From Microbaculum marinisediminis (GTDB lineage: Bacteria > Pseudomonadota > Alphaproteobacteria > Rhizobiales > Tepidamorphaceae): a stretch of DNA of 64,000 nt. The translations under genes and the position numbers were made by a program. The DNA lies in NCBI RefSeq assembly GCF_025397915.1, contig NZ_JALIDZ010000002.1, forward strand, positions 542,546-606,545. The letters run 5' to 3'. The first letter of the stretch is position 1. Every line of letters starts with the position of its first letter. This document shows, piece by piece, positions 17,070 through 26,152 of the stretch. Below the pieces are notes generated by a model. That model worked only from the letters and a program-made list of their open reading frames with translations. It searched no databases and was not told the DNA's origin.

Positions 17070-18389
17070 CTACTCCGCACCGACGCGACGGGACGCGCCG
17101 CACTCTGTGACCACGGTCGGCTGGAACCGGAAATCACGCATCGTTTCGGGCTTCATCTCGATCGAGAAGCCGGGCGCGTCGGGCGCCCGGTATGCCCCGT
17201 TCGTCACCACGCAGGGCGTTACGAAGTGCTCGTGGAGGTGGTCGACATATTCGATGCGCCTGTCGTCCTTCTCGCCGGTGATCGCCACATAGTCGATCAT
17301 CGATAAGTGCTGCACGTATTCGCACAGCCCCACCCCGCCGGCGTGCGGCCAGACCGGCAGGCCGAACTTGGCCGCCATCAGCTGCACCGCCAGGACCTCG
17401 TTCAGGCCGCCAAGCCGGCAACTGTCGATCTGAACGAAGTCGATCGCCTGGTTGGCGATGAATTGCTTGAACAGGATGCGATTCTGGCACATCTCGCCGG
17501 TGGCCACCTTGATCGGCGCGACCGACCGCCGGATCTTGGCATGGCCGATCACATCGTCGGGGCTGGTCGGCTCCTCGATGAACAGGGGCCGCGCGAAGGC
17601 GAGTGCCCTCACCCAGTCGATGGCCTGATCCACCTCCCAGACCTGGTTGGCGTCGATCATGATGTTCATGTCGTCGCCCAGTTCTTCGCGCGCGATGGTC
17701 AGGCGGCGTATGTCGTCCTGCAGATCGCGCCCCACCTTGAACTTGGTATGGGTGAAGCCAGCCGCCTTCGCCTCGCGGCATAGCCGGCGCAGCTTGTCGT
17801 CCGAGTAGCCCAGCCAGCCGGCCGACGTCGTGTAGCAGGGATAGCCTTCGGCCTCGAGCCGGGCGATACGCTCCGCCTTGCCGGGTTCCGCCGCGCGCAG
17901 GATCTCCAGCGCTTCTTCCGGGGGCAGTACGTCGGTCATGTAGCGGAAGTCGACCAGTTTCACGATCTCGCTCGGCGACATCTCCCCGACGAACCGCCAG
18001 ACCGGTTTGCCGGCCTCTTTGGCCAGCAGATCCCACATCGCATTGACCACGGCGCCGGTGGCGAGGTGCATCGCGCCCTTGTCCGGTCCGATCCAGCGCA
18101 GTTGGCTATCGCCCGTGACATGGCGCCAGAAACGGCCCATGTCCTCCATTACCCAATCCAGATCCAGCCCGACCAGCAGGGGACGCAGTGCCTCGATAGC
18201 GGCAACGCAGACCTCGTTGCCGCGCCCGATGGTGAAGGTCAGGCCGTGCCCCTGATGCGCGCCGTCCGTTTCCAGCACGACATATGCGGCGGAGTAATCC
18301 GGATCGGGGTTCATCGCATCCGATCCGTCCAGCACATCCGAGGTCGGGAACCGCAGGTCGTGGGTCTTCAGTCCTGTAACGCTCACCAT
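17070..18389 (-). CDS. fucD: L-fuconate dehydratase (enolase superfamily)
   Basis: A 439-residue enolase-superfamily acid sugar dehydratase, the usual length for FucD and its eukaryotic relative ENOSF1. The capping domain contains WRHVTGDSQLRWIGPDKGAMHLATGAVVNAMWDL. The catalytic Lys pair is in HTKFKVGRD near residue 217. Metal ligands follow in MIDANQVW (Asp), FIEEPTSPDD (Glu) and ATGEMCQNR (Glu). The acid/base His is in WPHAGGVGLCEYVQHLSMIDY. It dehydrates L-fuconate to 2-keto-3-deoxy-L-fuconate. The SDR gene upstream resembles the enzyme for the next step. The C-terminal tail past FRFQPTVV is longer than usual. Confidence 0.9.
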   Translation of the reverse strand: MVSVTGLKTHDLRFPTSDVLDGSDAMNPDPDYSAAYVVLETDGAHQGHGLTFTIGRGNEVCVAAIEALRPLLVGLDLDWVMEDMGRFWRHVTGDSQLRWIGPDKGAMHLATGAVVNAMWDLLAKEAGKPVWRFVGEMSPSEIVKLVDFRYMTDVLPPEEALEILRAAEPGKAERIARLEAEGYPCYTTSAGWLGYSDDKLRRLCREAKAAGFTHTKFKVGRDLQDDIRRLTIAREELGDDMNIMIDANQVWEVDQAIDWVRALAFARPLFIEEPTSPDDVIGHAKIRRSVAPIKVATGEMCQNRILFKQFIANQAIDFVQIDSCRLGGLNEVLAVQLMAAKFGLPVWPHAGGVGLCEYVQHLSMIDYVAITGEKDDRRIEYVDHLHEHFVTPCVVTNGAYRAPDAPGFSIEMKPETMRDFRFQPTVVTECGASRRVGAE

Positions 18390-18568
18390 CGGCCCGCCCC
18401 CTCGTTCCGCTGCTGCACGCCAAGGCCCGCAACACCCGGTTCCAATGCATCACCGGTGTCGAAACGGGTCCCGGGGTCCCGCTCGACGCCCACGCACGGT
18501 CGCGCCCCGATCCTTCCGCACCCGAACGGCCGCATCACTGTCGTCTCATCCTTCGGATCTTCCGTGGC

Positions 18569-19318
18569 TCAAACCGTCCAGCCGCCATCGATTGCATAGG
18601 CTTGACCCGTGGAGTAGGCGCTGTCGTCGCTGGCCAGATACAGCGCCAGCGCCGCGATCTCCGCGGGTGTGCCAATGCGCCCCATGGGCTGACGGCCAAT
18701 GAAATCCCCGAGCGCCTGTTCGTAGTCGCCGGTGGCGCGCAGGCGTTCGTGCAGCGAGGGGCTGTCGACCGTGCCGGGGCAGATCGCATTGCAGCGGATG
18801 CCCTGGGTCACGAAGTCGGCGGCCACCGACTTGGTTAGCCCGATCACCGCGGCCTTAGAGGCGCAATAGGCAAATCGGTTGGACACGCCCTTCAGCGAAG
18901 AGGCGACCGAGGACATGTTGATGATCGACCCGCCGCCCCGTTCGATCATCGCAGGCAGGGTCAGCCGGATCAGCCGAAACATCGATTTGGCGTTCAGTTC
19001 GAAACTGAAGTCCCAGTCGCCTTCGTCGCAATCCAGGATACTGCCATTGGCGACGTAGCCGGCGCAGTTGAACAGCACATCCAGCGGCGGAAAATCCGCC
19101 GCGGCCGCGTCCACCGCTTCGGCATCGGTCACGTCGAGTTTCAGCACGGTGATACCCGGAACGGCTCGCAGCTCCTTCAGAGCGGCATCGTTGATGTCGC
19201 TCGCGATCACATGCGCCCCTTCCTGGGCGAACAGCTCTGCCGTGCTCCGTCCTATCCCCTGCCCGGCGGCGGTTATCAGCACCTGCTTTCCGGCCAGACG
19301 GCCCGTTCGTTCAGTCAT
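18569..19318 (-). CDS. 2-keto-3-deoxy-L-fuconate dehydrogenase-like SDR
   Basis: A 249-residue classical SDR with ITAAGQGIGRSTAELFAQEG (cofactor motif), LDVLFNCAGYVANGSILDCDEGDWDFSFELNAKSMF and the catalytic AYCASKAAVIGLTKSVAADFV, then RCNAICPGTVDSPSLHERL. The whole pattern, including CPGTVDSPSL and DESAY-like ends, belongs to the DHRS6/BDH2 type SDR subgroup that includes Xanthomonas 2-keto-3-deoxy-L-fuconate dehydrogenase. It lies upstream of fucD on the same strand (179-bp gap) with the operator pair at 19508-19537 before it. A diketo-deoxyfuconate hydrolase, the next step in Xanthomonas, is not seen in this window. Confidence 0.85.
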   Translation of the reverse strand: MTERTGRLAGKQVLITAAGQGIGRSTAELFAQEGAHVIASDINDAALKELRAVPGITVLKLDVTDAEAVDAAAADFPPLDVLFNCAGYVANGSILDCDEGDWDFSFELNAKSMFRLIRLTLPAMIERGGGSIINMSSVASSLKGVSNRFAYCASKAAVIGLTKSVAADFVTQGIRCNAICPGTVDSPSLHERLRATGDYEQALGDFIGRQPMGRIGTPAEIAALALYLASDDSAYSTGQAYAIDGGWTV

Positions 19319-19507
19319 TGTCCACGTCCGTACGAATTTCCTGTTCCATCATCGAGCCACCTTGGTCGCTTGCGCGATACCAGCGGCTGTTCGATCGTGC
19401 GAATAGGGAGGCCCGAGCCGATCCACCGGGCGCCCGCGCGGGCATTCACCCGTTCCCCGGTGTTCCAGCCTCCACCATGTTGCTTCGCAACTCCGATCGC
19501 GATCAAG

Positions 19508-19537
19508 TTTATATATAAATTTATTTTTGCATATGAT
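19508..19537. promoter_or_regulatory. Tandem operator boxes upstream of the SDR-fucD operon
   Basis: TTTATATATAAA (19508-19519) matches the regional box TTCRTATAYGAA at 10 of 12 positions. TTTGCATATGAT, starting 18 bp later at 19526, is a weaker second copy (about 8 of 12). The rest of 19319-19793 is GC-rich and shows no gene I recognise. Confidence 0.5.
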
Positions 19538-19793
19538 TCAATACCCCTTCCTCGGACTGATCGTGAGGCCGTCCCACGTGGCCGCCGAAGGTAGATACGG
19601 GATATGAAGCGGCGCGGAATGATGGCCCTGAAGCGGGTCGTCAAGAGCCGTCTTCAGGACTGACAAACCCGGCTCTCGTCGGCTTGGCGGAGGACAGGAG
19701 CCGAGCGTGTCGCCGGCTTTCGGCCCATTGCGGCGCCAGCGCGGCCATTGAGTGGACATGTCGCGAATGACGGCTTCGAGCGCAACGCCGGTG

Positions 19794-21665
19794 TCATCGC
19801 AAATCACCGGCCGCGGTTCGAAGGCCATCCATATAGCGGAACAGATCGTTCGGGTCAGCGTATGGAATGCGGGCCTGCTCCTGCAACAGGGTGAAGTCAG
19901 GTTTGCGCGCCAGCACCTCCTGGTATTCCCAGCCCGCATCGTCCAGGCGGCCGAGATGGGCGTAGGTCGAGGCCAGCAGCAGTCGAGCGGGAAGGAAGTC
20001 GGGATTCTTCTGGAGTGCCAGCAGCAGCGGCGCGACAGCCTCCTCGAACCGGTCGAGATGAAAGAGCGCCATCGCCTTGTCGTAGAGATAGTAGAAAGGA
20101 TGGTTCGGATCGCGAACCATCGCGTTCTCGATCGCGGACAGGCCCTCCTCGGGATGCCCGGCGAAGACGTAGGTGATGCTGATCATCGCGTAGGCGTCGG
20201 CGTGGTTCGGCGCGATCTCCAACGCCTTTTTGAGAGCCGCGATAGCCTCTTCGTAGTGCCGCTGCGAGCGCAATGAGACGCCGCGCGCCAGATAAGCCTG
20301 ATGGACGTCGGGATCGAGTTTGAGCGCACGGTCGATAAGCTGGTCGACCTCTACTAGGTCCTGTTCGGGTGTCGCCGACCAGCCGAACTGAACCGACAAC
20401 GCCGTGGCGAACGCGAGGTTCGCGGGCGGCTTCGCATAGTCGGGATCGATCTGTGCCGCGTCCCGATAGTATTGCTTGGCTTCCTCGATGGCCGGAGGCG
20501 AAAACCGCGCAAAGCTCAGATTGCCTTTCAAATACAGGTCGTAGGCCAACGGCTTTGGAAAATGCGTATTGTCGGTAGCGGCCCTATGCTGATCCGTTTG
20601 CTTGACCGGCAGGCGCGGCACGATACCGTCCAGGATGTCGCCGGCAAGCGAGGCGAGCGCATCACGGCTGCGATTGTAGGTCTGCAGCCAAAGCGTTTCG
20701 CCGGTCGCCGTATCCACCAGCTCGACACTGATCCGCAGCATGTCGTCAATGCGGGCAAGCGTCCCTCCCACGACGAAGCGGGCGCCGCCGTTACCGCGGG
20801 CGAGCACGGCCGACGGGGAGTTCCCCTCGCCCCCGACGTCGCGGCTTGGGGCTATGACCATCAGATCGGACAGATGCGTCAGTGCCGCGGTTATGTCCTG
20901 ACTGATCCCAGTCGCAAAATACTGATCTCGGGAGTCGTCGCCAATTATACTCAGTGGCAGGACGGTTACCGTCGGACGGCCCTCTGACTTGGCGAGCGCA
21001 TCCTGCCGGACAGGGTCGCGGTTGGATGGAGCCAGATAGAGGTAGGCAACGAAGGCCCCACCAACGATTATCGCGGCACTTGCAGCCCTGATTGCAATTC
21101 GGCGCCTGTACCCCGGCACGGAAATTCCCGCTGCGGTCTTCCTTTGGGCGCCTCCCTCCCGCAGTCGATACACGCGGATCGGCTCACGGATGTTCTTAAC
21201 TGCCTTTTTGCCGAGCGCGTCGAAAACGACCGGCAGTTTCGCGTGAAGTTGATCATAAACGGCGCCCGAGACGAAGATCGTGTTCGGTTCGGCAAGCGTC
21301 TCAAGCCGTGCGGCGACGTTCACGCCGTCGCCGTGGATGTCGTCACCATCGACAATAATATCGCCGAGATTGATGCCCATGCGCAGCAGGATCTTCTCGG
21401 CGTCGGGCACTTCCGCCTGGTCGGCGATAAGCCCGGCTCGGACGGCGAGCGCGCATTTGGCGGCACCGACCACACTTGAGAATTCCGCCAGCACGCCGTC
21501 GCCCATCAGCTTGACGATCCGCCCGCCATTGGCGTCGATCTCGGGCCGAACGATGCGATCCAGTACCGCCTTGAGGCGTTCGAGGGTTCTCGCCTCGTCC
21601 TGCCCCATCAGGCGCGAATAGCCGATGACATCGGCGGCTAGTATCGCGGCGAGCCGACGCTCCAC
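19794..21665 (-). CDS. Class III adenylate/guanylate cyclase with TPR repeats
   Basis: A 623-residue protein from a GTG at 21665 (GGGGAGA upstream); the family nearly always begins with ERRLAAILAADVIGYSRLMG, so a longer ATG start at 21806 is less likely. The cyclase domain, residues about 10-170, has metal-binding Asp in AADVIGYS and KLMGDGVLAEF. Further on are MGINLGDIIVDGDDIHGDGVNVAARLE. A membrane segment follows near residue 205 (AAIIVGGAFVAYLYL). A TolB-like region (LPLSIIGDDSRDQYFATGISQDITAALTHL) comes next, then TPR repeats to the end (ALKKALEIAPNHADAYAMISITYVFAGHPEEG). It probably makes cyclic nucleotide in response to an internal partner. No functional link to neighbours is evident. 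Confidence 0.88.
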   Translation of the reverse strand: MERRLAAILAADVIGYSRLMGQDEARTLERLKAVLDRIVRPEIDANGGRIVKLMGDGVLAEFSSVVGAAKCALAVRAGLIADQAEVPDAEKILLRMGINLGDIIVDGDDIHGDGVNVAARLETLAEPNTIFVSGAVYDQLHAKLPVVFDALGKKAVKNIREPIRVYRLREGGAQRKTAAGISVPGYRRRIAIRAASAAIIVGGAFVAYLYLAPSNRDPVRQDALAKSEGRPTVTVLPLSIIGDDSRDQYFATGISQDITAALTHLSDLMVIAPSRDVGGEGNSPSAVLARGNGGARFVVGGTLARIDDMLRISVELVDTATGETLWLQTYNRSRDALASLAGDILDGIVPRLPVKQTDQHRAATDNTHFPKPLAYDLYLKGNLSFARFSPPAIEEAKQYYRDAAQIDPDYAKPPANLAFATALSVQFGWSATPEQDLVEVDQLIDRALKLDPDVHQAYLARGVSLRSQRHYEEAIAALKKALEIAPNHADAYAMISITYVFAGHPEEGLSAIENAMVRDPNHPFYYLYDKAMALFHLDRFEEAVAPLLLALQKNPDFLPARLLLASTYAHLGRLDDAGWEYQEVLARKPDFTLLQEQARIPYADPNDLFRYMDGLRTAAGDLR

Positions 21666-21853
21666 CCGGTATTCTCCCCACTTCTGACCACTAGGGTCAC
21701 CGCCGGACAATCTTAACCGACTGAGGAAATCGGCAGGAGTCCGAAATACACCGGTTGCGAGATTACGGCGGGTTGGCTTTGCATCGAGAGGCTCATGCGG
21801 ACACATGGGCTGCGAGCGCGGACGCGCCGCCGTGGGCTGCCGAAGAACTGGAA

Positions 21854-21937
21854 GCCCTGGTCGGTGAGCTGCGCCACCGCGTCCGGTTTGAAATCGTCGC
21901 CGAGCCGGCTGTGCCCGTCATAGCCCCCTTGCCTCAA
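21854..21937 (-). pseudogene. Possible IS3-type orfA remnant
   Basis: The minus strand encodes a short stretch YDGHSRLGDDFKPDAVAQLTDQG that resembles the start of IS3-family OrfA proteins (DDFKRDAVAQITERG), after which the frame is lost. If real it marks an old insertion between the cyclase gene and the amine cluster. The remainder of 21666-22138 contains nothing I recognise. Confidence 0.35.
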
Positions 21938-22138
21938 TATCCGGGAAGAAGGCGGCTACCAATTCTTCGGCTATTCAATCGTGTCAATCGGTAGCCAAAG
22001 CCGTCCCCTCGGTCACGGATAGCCGGCCAAGGCGGGGTGGTTTCCACGGCGCGCAGCCGGATCACACCATGGGCCCAGAAAGCGACCGTCGAGCCGCATA
22101 ACGCTCCGACCGGCTGTTGCCCGCGTCGAAGGGTCCGC

Positions 22139-22900
22139 TCATCCCTCGATCGGAGCGTCCTCGCGGCAAGCGGCAAGGAAGGCGTTCAACAACGGGTAGA
22201 GATCCTCGACCGACGCCGCCGGATCCTCGGGGTGCCACTGGACGCCGAGCAGCCAGGCCCCATCGGTATGCTCCACCGCCTCGATCACACCGTCGGCCGC
22301 CCGAGCACTGGCCCGCAGCCCCTTGCCGAGCCGCCCGATGGCTTGATGATGGCCGGACAGAACCTGTCGCGCGTCCGTCCCCATGATATCGGCCAGCCTG
22401 CTGCCCGGCAGGACCTCGACCTCATGCCGGACCATGATGGCATTGTCCGACGTCGCATTGTGCAAGGTCGGCTGCCCGAGATCCTGAATCAGTGTGCCGC
22501 CATGCACCACGTTGATCAGCTGCAACCCGCGGCAGATCCCGAAGACCGGCAGCTTGCGAACCAGCGCGGCGGCGATCAGTGACGCCTCGAGCTCGTCTGC
22601 GGCCCGATTGACGCCGTAGAGCGTGTCGGTGTTCGCCTCCTGGGCGTATAGCGTCGGGTCGATATCGGCGCCGCCCAGCACGACCAGGCCCGCGATATGC
22701 TCCGACAGCAGGCCGCTGGCAGGCGCCTGAGACACGGACGCCTCGATAAAACGCACCTCGGCCCCCAGCGCCCGTAAATGGCGCATGGCGTTTTCGGCCT
22801 CGGCGCTCAACGCATCGCAGACCATCGGACTGACCAAGGGAGAGGCCAGTGAAGCCGTGACCAAAACCACAGGGCGGGACAAATTCGGAGGGTTGAGCAT
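22139..22900 (-). CDS. Gamma-glutamyl amide hydrolase (PuuD-like, class I glutamine amidotransferase)
   Basis: A 253-residue peptidase C26 family hydrolase. The nucleophile elbow is FGICRGLQLINVVHGG (Cys near residue 120) and the catalytic His is in LGVQWHPEDPA. LVVLGGADIDPTLY precedes the nucleophile, as in PuuD. PuuD releases glutamate from gamma-glutamyl-GABA. Here it would remove glutamate from a gamma-glutamylated intermediate made by one of the two glutamine-synthetase-like enzymes in the cluster. Last gene of the downstream amine transcription unit. Confidence 0.88.
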   Translation of the reverse strand: MLNPPNLSRPVVLVTASLASPLVSPMVCDALSAEAENAMRHLRALGAEVRFIEASVSQAPASGLLSEHIAGLVVLGGADIDPTLYAQEANTDTLYGVNRAADELEASLIAAALVRKLPVFGICRGLQLINVVHGGTLIQDLGQPTLHNATSDNAIMVRHEVEVLPGSRLADIMGTDARQVLSGHHQAIGRLGKGLRASARAADGVIEAVEHTDGAWLLGVQWHPEDPAASVEDLYPLLNAFLAACREDAPIEG

Positions 22901-22945
22901 GAGGATATCTTGCAGAGGCGTTGAGGGGTCAGAAGGAGCGCAGAA

Positions 22946-23929
22946 TCAGAACACCGACCAGCACATTCGGCGCGACAGAATGTCCAGCGCCTCGATGCCG
23001 AGCAGCGAATTGCCCTGTGCGTTTAGGCCGGGCGACCAGACCGCGATCGAGGCCACCGCCGGCACGATGGCGAGGATTCCGCCGCCGACCCCGCTTTTCG
23101 ACGGGAGGCCGGTACGGAACGCGAAATCGCCCGACCCGTCGTAGTGGCCACAGGTCATCATCAGCGCGTTAACCCGACGGGTCCGTTCTTCCGAGACCAC
23201 GCTATGGCCGGTGGCGGGATTGCGCCCCCGCGCGGCGAGAAAACGCCCGGCCATGGCCAGCTGTCGGCAGGACATGGCGATGGCGCAATGATGCACATAG
23301 ACCCCCAGGACATGCTCGGGGTGGTTGGTCAGATTCCCGAAGGAACTGAGGTAATTCGCGAGCGCCGCGTTGCGATAGCCGGTGGCCTTCTCCGCCTGCG
23401 CCACGACCGGGTCGATGGCGATCCCGTCGTCTTCGGCCACGAAACGCAGAAAGCGCAGGATTTCGCCGATGGTTTCTCGCGGCGCGCGCGCCGAGGACAG
23501 CAGCGCATCGGCCACGACCAACGAACCGGCATTGAGGAAAGGATTGCGCGGAATGCCGCGCTCATACTCCAGGAGAACGATGGAGTTGAACGCATCCCCC
23601 GAGGGTTCGCGCCCGACACGACGCCACAGGCTGTCGCCCAACATGCCCAGTGCGAGGGTCAGCGTGAACAGCTTCGAAATGCTCTGGATCGAGAAGGCCT
23701 GCTCGGCGTTTCCGGCCGTGAAGACACGGTTGTCCACCAGCGCCACGGCGATGCCGAAACAGGCGGGATCGACGCTTGCCAGGGGCGGGATGTAATCGGC
23801 TGGAAGACCACGTTCAGCTCGGCCGGACATGTCGCACACGATCTCATCCAGAACAGCCTGAAGCCGCGGGCCGACGATCTCCGCCGACCCGGCGGCTAGA
23901 ACAGGGCCTTCCCGGTCGATCATGCCCAA
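22946..23929 (-). CDS. glsA: Glutaminase (GlsA family)
   Basis: A 327-residue serine-dependent beta-lactamase-like glutaminase of usual length. The catalytic S-x-x-K is in [17 protein letters not shown] near residue 83. Further conserved stretches are [42 protein letters not shown] and [31 protein letters not shown]. It converts glutamine to glutamate and ammonia. In an amine cluster it could recycle glutamate for the gamma-glutamyl ligases, or act on gamma-glutamyl amides; the latter is speculative. Confidence 0.93.
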   Translation of the reverse strand: MGMIDREGPVLAAGSAEIVGPRLQAVLDEIVCDMSGRAERGLPADYIPPLASVDPACFGIAVALVDNRVFTAGNAEQAFSIQSISKLFTLTLALGMLGDSLWRRVGREPSGDAFNSIVLLEYERGIPRNPFLNAGSLVVADALLSSARAPRETIGEILRFLRFVAEDDGIAIDPVVAQAEKATGYRNAALANYLSSFGNLTNHPEHVLGVYVHHCAIAMSCRQLAMAGRFLAARGRNPATGHSVVSEERTRRVNALMMTCGHYDGSGDFAFRTGLPSKSGVGGGILAIVPAVASIAVWSPGLNAQGNSLLGIEALDILSRRMCWSVF

Positions 23930-23949
23930 GCGCCCGGCATCGGGGACCG

Positions 23950-24894
23950 TCAGAGCAGCCGCGCCAGTGCGGACCCGGCCTCGCGCAACGAGGCGTCGGC
24001 CTCGTCCAGAAGGCCACGCAGCGAGCTGAAACCGTGGATCATGTTGTCGTAATGCAGGTGCACCACCTCGCCCCCGGCCTCGCGGAGCTTCTCGGCATAG
24101 GCGACACCCTCGTCGCGCAACGGATCGTAGCCCGCTGTGATGACGATGGCGGACGGCAGCCCGGCGTGATCCTCCGCCAGAAGTGGCGAGGCCAGTGGAT
24201 CGGCGGCATTACCGTCGGGCCCGAGGTAGCTCGCGGTATAGAAGGGCATCGAATTCAGAAGATAGCCCCGGGAAAACAGCCGCGCCGAGTCGGTCTCGTT
24301 CAGCAGGTCGGTCACTGGGTAGATCAGCAATTGCGCCTTGATCGCCGGGCCGCTGCCGTCCCGCGCCATCAGGGTCAGCGCGGCCGAGATGTTGCCTCCG
24401 GCACTATCCCCGCCCACCGCGATGCGGGCCGGATCAACCCCGAACTCCGCCGCCCGCGCGACAATCTGCGCGACGGCGGCGTGGGCGTCCTCCACGGGCG
24501 CGGGGCACCGCGCCTCCGGGGCCAGCCGGTAGTCGACCGAGATCACCGCGACGTTGGCGGCCTCAGCAAGAACGCGACAAACTGAATCATGGGTGTCGAT
24601 GTCGCCCCGGATGAAACCGCCGCCGTGGAAATAGACCAGGCAGGGTCGGTTCTCGGCGGCAAGACCGGCCGGAACATAAAGCCGCGCCGACAGGTCGCCC
24701 GCCGGGCCCGCCAGGACGATATCTCGCGTCTCGGCCATCTCCGGCGCGGGGCCGTCCACCGCGCTCATGTCGCCCTTCCACTCGGCCCGGGCCTCGTCCG
24801 GCGTTTGCTCCTCGACCGCGGTGGCATCCGGGTTCTCCGGAACCGCCAGGATCTCCTTCAGTTTCGGATGCAGCTTGTCATTGATATCCGTCAT
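23950..24894 (-). CDS. Alpha/beta hydrolase (HSL-type esterase)
   Basis: A 314-residue carboxylesterase of the hormone-sensitive-lipase group. The oxyanion motif is [12 protein letters not shown], the nucleophile elbow is [11 protein letters not shown] (Ser near residue 158), and Asp (GYDPLRDEG) and His ([10 protein letters not shown]) complete the triad. The start at 24894 ([16 protein letters not shown]) fits family length, with GAGGAGGCA-type sequence upstream. It lies 10 nt after the DUF1116 gene. With a Baeyer-Villiger-type monooxygenase encoded in the same unit, it could hydrolyse the ester that enzyme makes. Confidence 0.92.
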   Translation of the reverse strand: MTDINDKLHPKLKEILAVPENPDATAVEEQTPDEARAEWKGDMSAVDGPAPEMAETRDIVLAGPAGDLSARLYVPAGLAAENRPCLVYFHGGGFIRGDIDTHDSVCRVLAEAANVAVISVDYRLAPEARCPAPVEDAHAAVAQIVARAAEFGVDPARIAVGGDSAGGNISAALTLMARDGSGPAIKAQLLIYPVTDLLNETDSARLFSRGYLLNSMPFYTASYLGPDGNAADPLASPLLAEDHAGLPSAIVITAGYDPLRDEGVAYAEKLREAGGEVVHLHYDNMIHGFSSLRGLLDEADASLREAGSALARLL

Positions 24895-24904
24895 GATTGC
24901 CTCC

Positions 24905-26152
24905 TCAATCGCCATACCGCGCGGCATACAGCTCCGCCGCCTGCCGGAAACAGTCCATCGGAGCCGAGACGACGCCGGCGCCGATCTGTCCCCCGCCCTT
25001 GCCCGCAATGCCGATATCCATCACCGGCAGGATCCCGGTTTTCAGTACCTTGAACAGGTCGATCCCGGTCGGGGTGCCGCGATAGCCGAACGCCGCGATC
25101 TTGTAGTCGGGGTTCTCGCCCTCGACGATGTCGTACAGCGTCTCGTTCCGGGCCATCATCGCGGCGTAGCTGCCGCCCTGATAGGCCTGCAGCGTGGGGG
25201 CCCCGCCCTGGGCGAACCCGCCCAGACCGATGGTCTCGGTAATCGGGCTTTCCCCGCCCATCCAAGTAATTTCAGAGGCGTCGTGCCCGTCGAAGAGCTT
25301 GGCCTCGACCGAGGCATGCGGGCCGCGGATCCAGCCGTCCAGACCGGACACCCGGATCGAGAACTCCCGGCACGAAAACGCCATGGCGGTGACAATGGAC
25401 GCCCCTTCGACACCATGGGCGAGATCGGCCGACACCTTGGCCGCCGCCATCGACAGCCGCAGGAAGAAATAATGATCCTCCGTCAGCAGCTCCACCGTCT
25501 TTTCCACATGGCTGCCGAGTTTAGAAAACAGCCTCAGGAAACCCGGCGTAAGTTCGCGGGCGAACATCAGGGACGCCGCCGTATTCCGCGAATGCAGCTC
25601 GTCCCCCATGTTCAGCGCCCGGATCATCAGCGGCTTCAACGGAACGCCGCCAATGTCCCGCACCGTTTCGGCCAGAGTCGGAGCAAGGATCGTCTCGACC
25701 ATCTTCAGCTGGCGATGGACGGTCTCATCGTAGGTGCCGTAGTTCAGCCGCTTGCGCGACTTGCCTTCGTACATGTTGCAATAGGCCCGGCGACCAGTGG
25801 CACGGTCCTCGACCACGAATACCGGCATGGACGGCGTGTAGATGCCCGCAAGCGAGCCGACACAGGCATGGTCCTGGCAGGCGCCGACGGCAATCCCGCC
25901 GCTGTCGAACAGCGCGATCGCCTCCTCGCGGGTGCCGGCCCAACCCTCGTAGAGAGCGCCGCCGATCAGCCCTTCCCGCTGGCCGCCTTCATAGTCTTCC
26001 CAAGGCAGCGGCGCGCCGGAGGTCAGGACGATCCGCCGGTCCATCCCCGGCACCACATCGCGAGCGGGGAGGATGTCGACGAGCACAGGCTCGGCTGCGG
26101 TCATCCGGCGAAACGCCTCGGCATTGGCGGCGGCGCGGTCGATCCCGGTCAT
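24905..26152 (-). CDS. DUF1116 family protein (AllG/YlbE-like)
   Basis: A 415-residue DUF1116 protein. Recognisable stretches are AAEPVLVDILPARDVVPGM, GAPLPWEDYEGGQREGLIGGALYEGWA, the middle region VKTVELL-like block with MSMAAAK-type helices, and C-terminal KTGILPVMDIGIAGKGGGQIGAG. The family includes the AllG subunit of bacterial oxamate carbamoyltransferase, which works with FdrA/AllF and AllH. Neither partner gene is present here, so the protein stands alone and its reaction is unknown. It overlaps the SDR gene by 4 nt. Confidence 0.8.
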   Translation of the reverse strand: MTGIDRAAANAEAFRRMTAAEPVLVDILPARDVVPGMDRRIVLTSGAPLPWEDYEGGQREGLIGGALYEGWAGTREEAIALFDSGGIAVGACQDHACVGSLAGIYTPSMPVFVVEDRATGRRAYCNMYEGKSRKRLNYGTYDETVHRQLKMVETILAPTLAETVRDIGGVPLKPLMIRALNMGDELHSRNTAASLMFARELTPGFLRLFSKLGSHVEKTVELLTEDHYFFLRLSMAAAKVSADLAHGVEGASIVTAMAFSCREFSIRVSGLDGWIRGPHASVEAKLFDGHDASEITWMGGESPITETIGLGGFAQGGAPTLQAYQGGSYAAMMARNETLYDIVEGENPDYKIAAFGYRGTPTGIDLFKVLKTGILPVMDIGIAGKGGGQIGAGVVSAPMDCFRQAAELYAARYGD

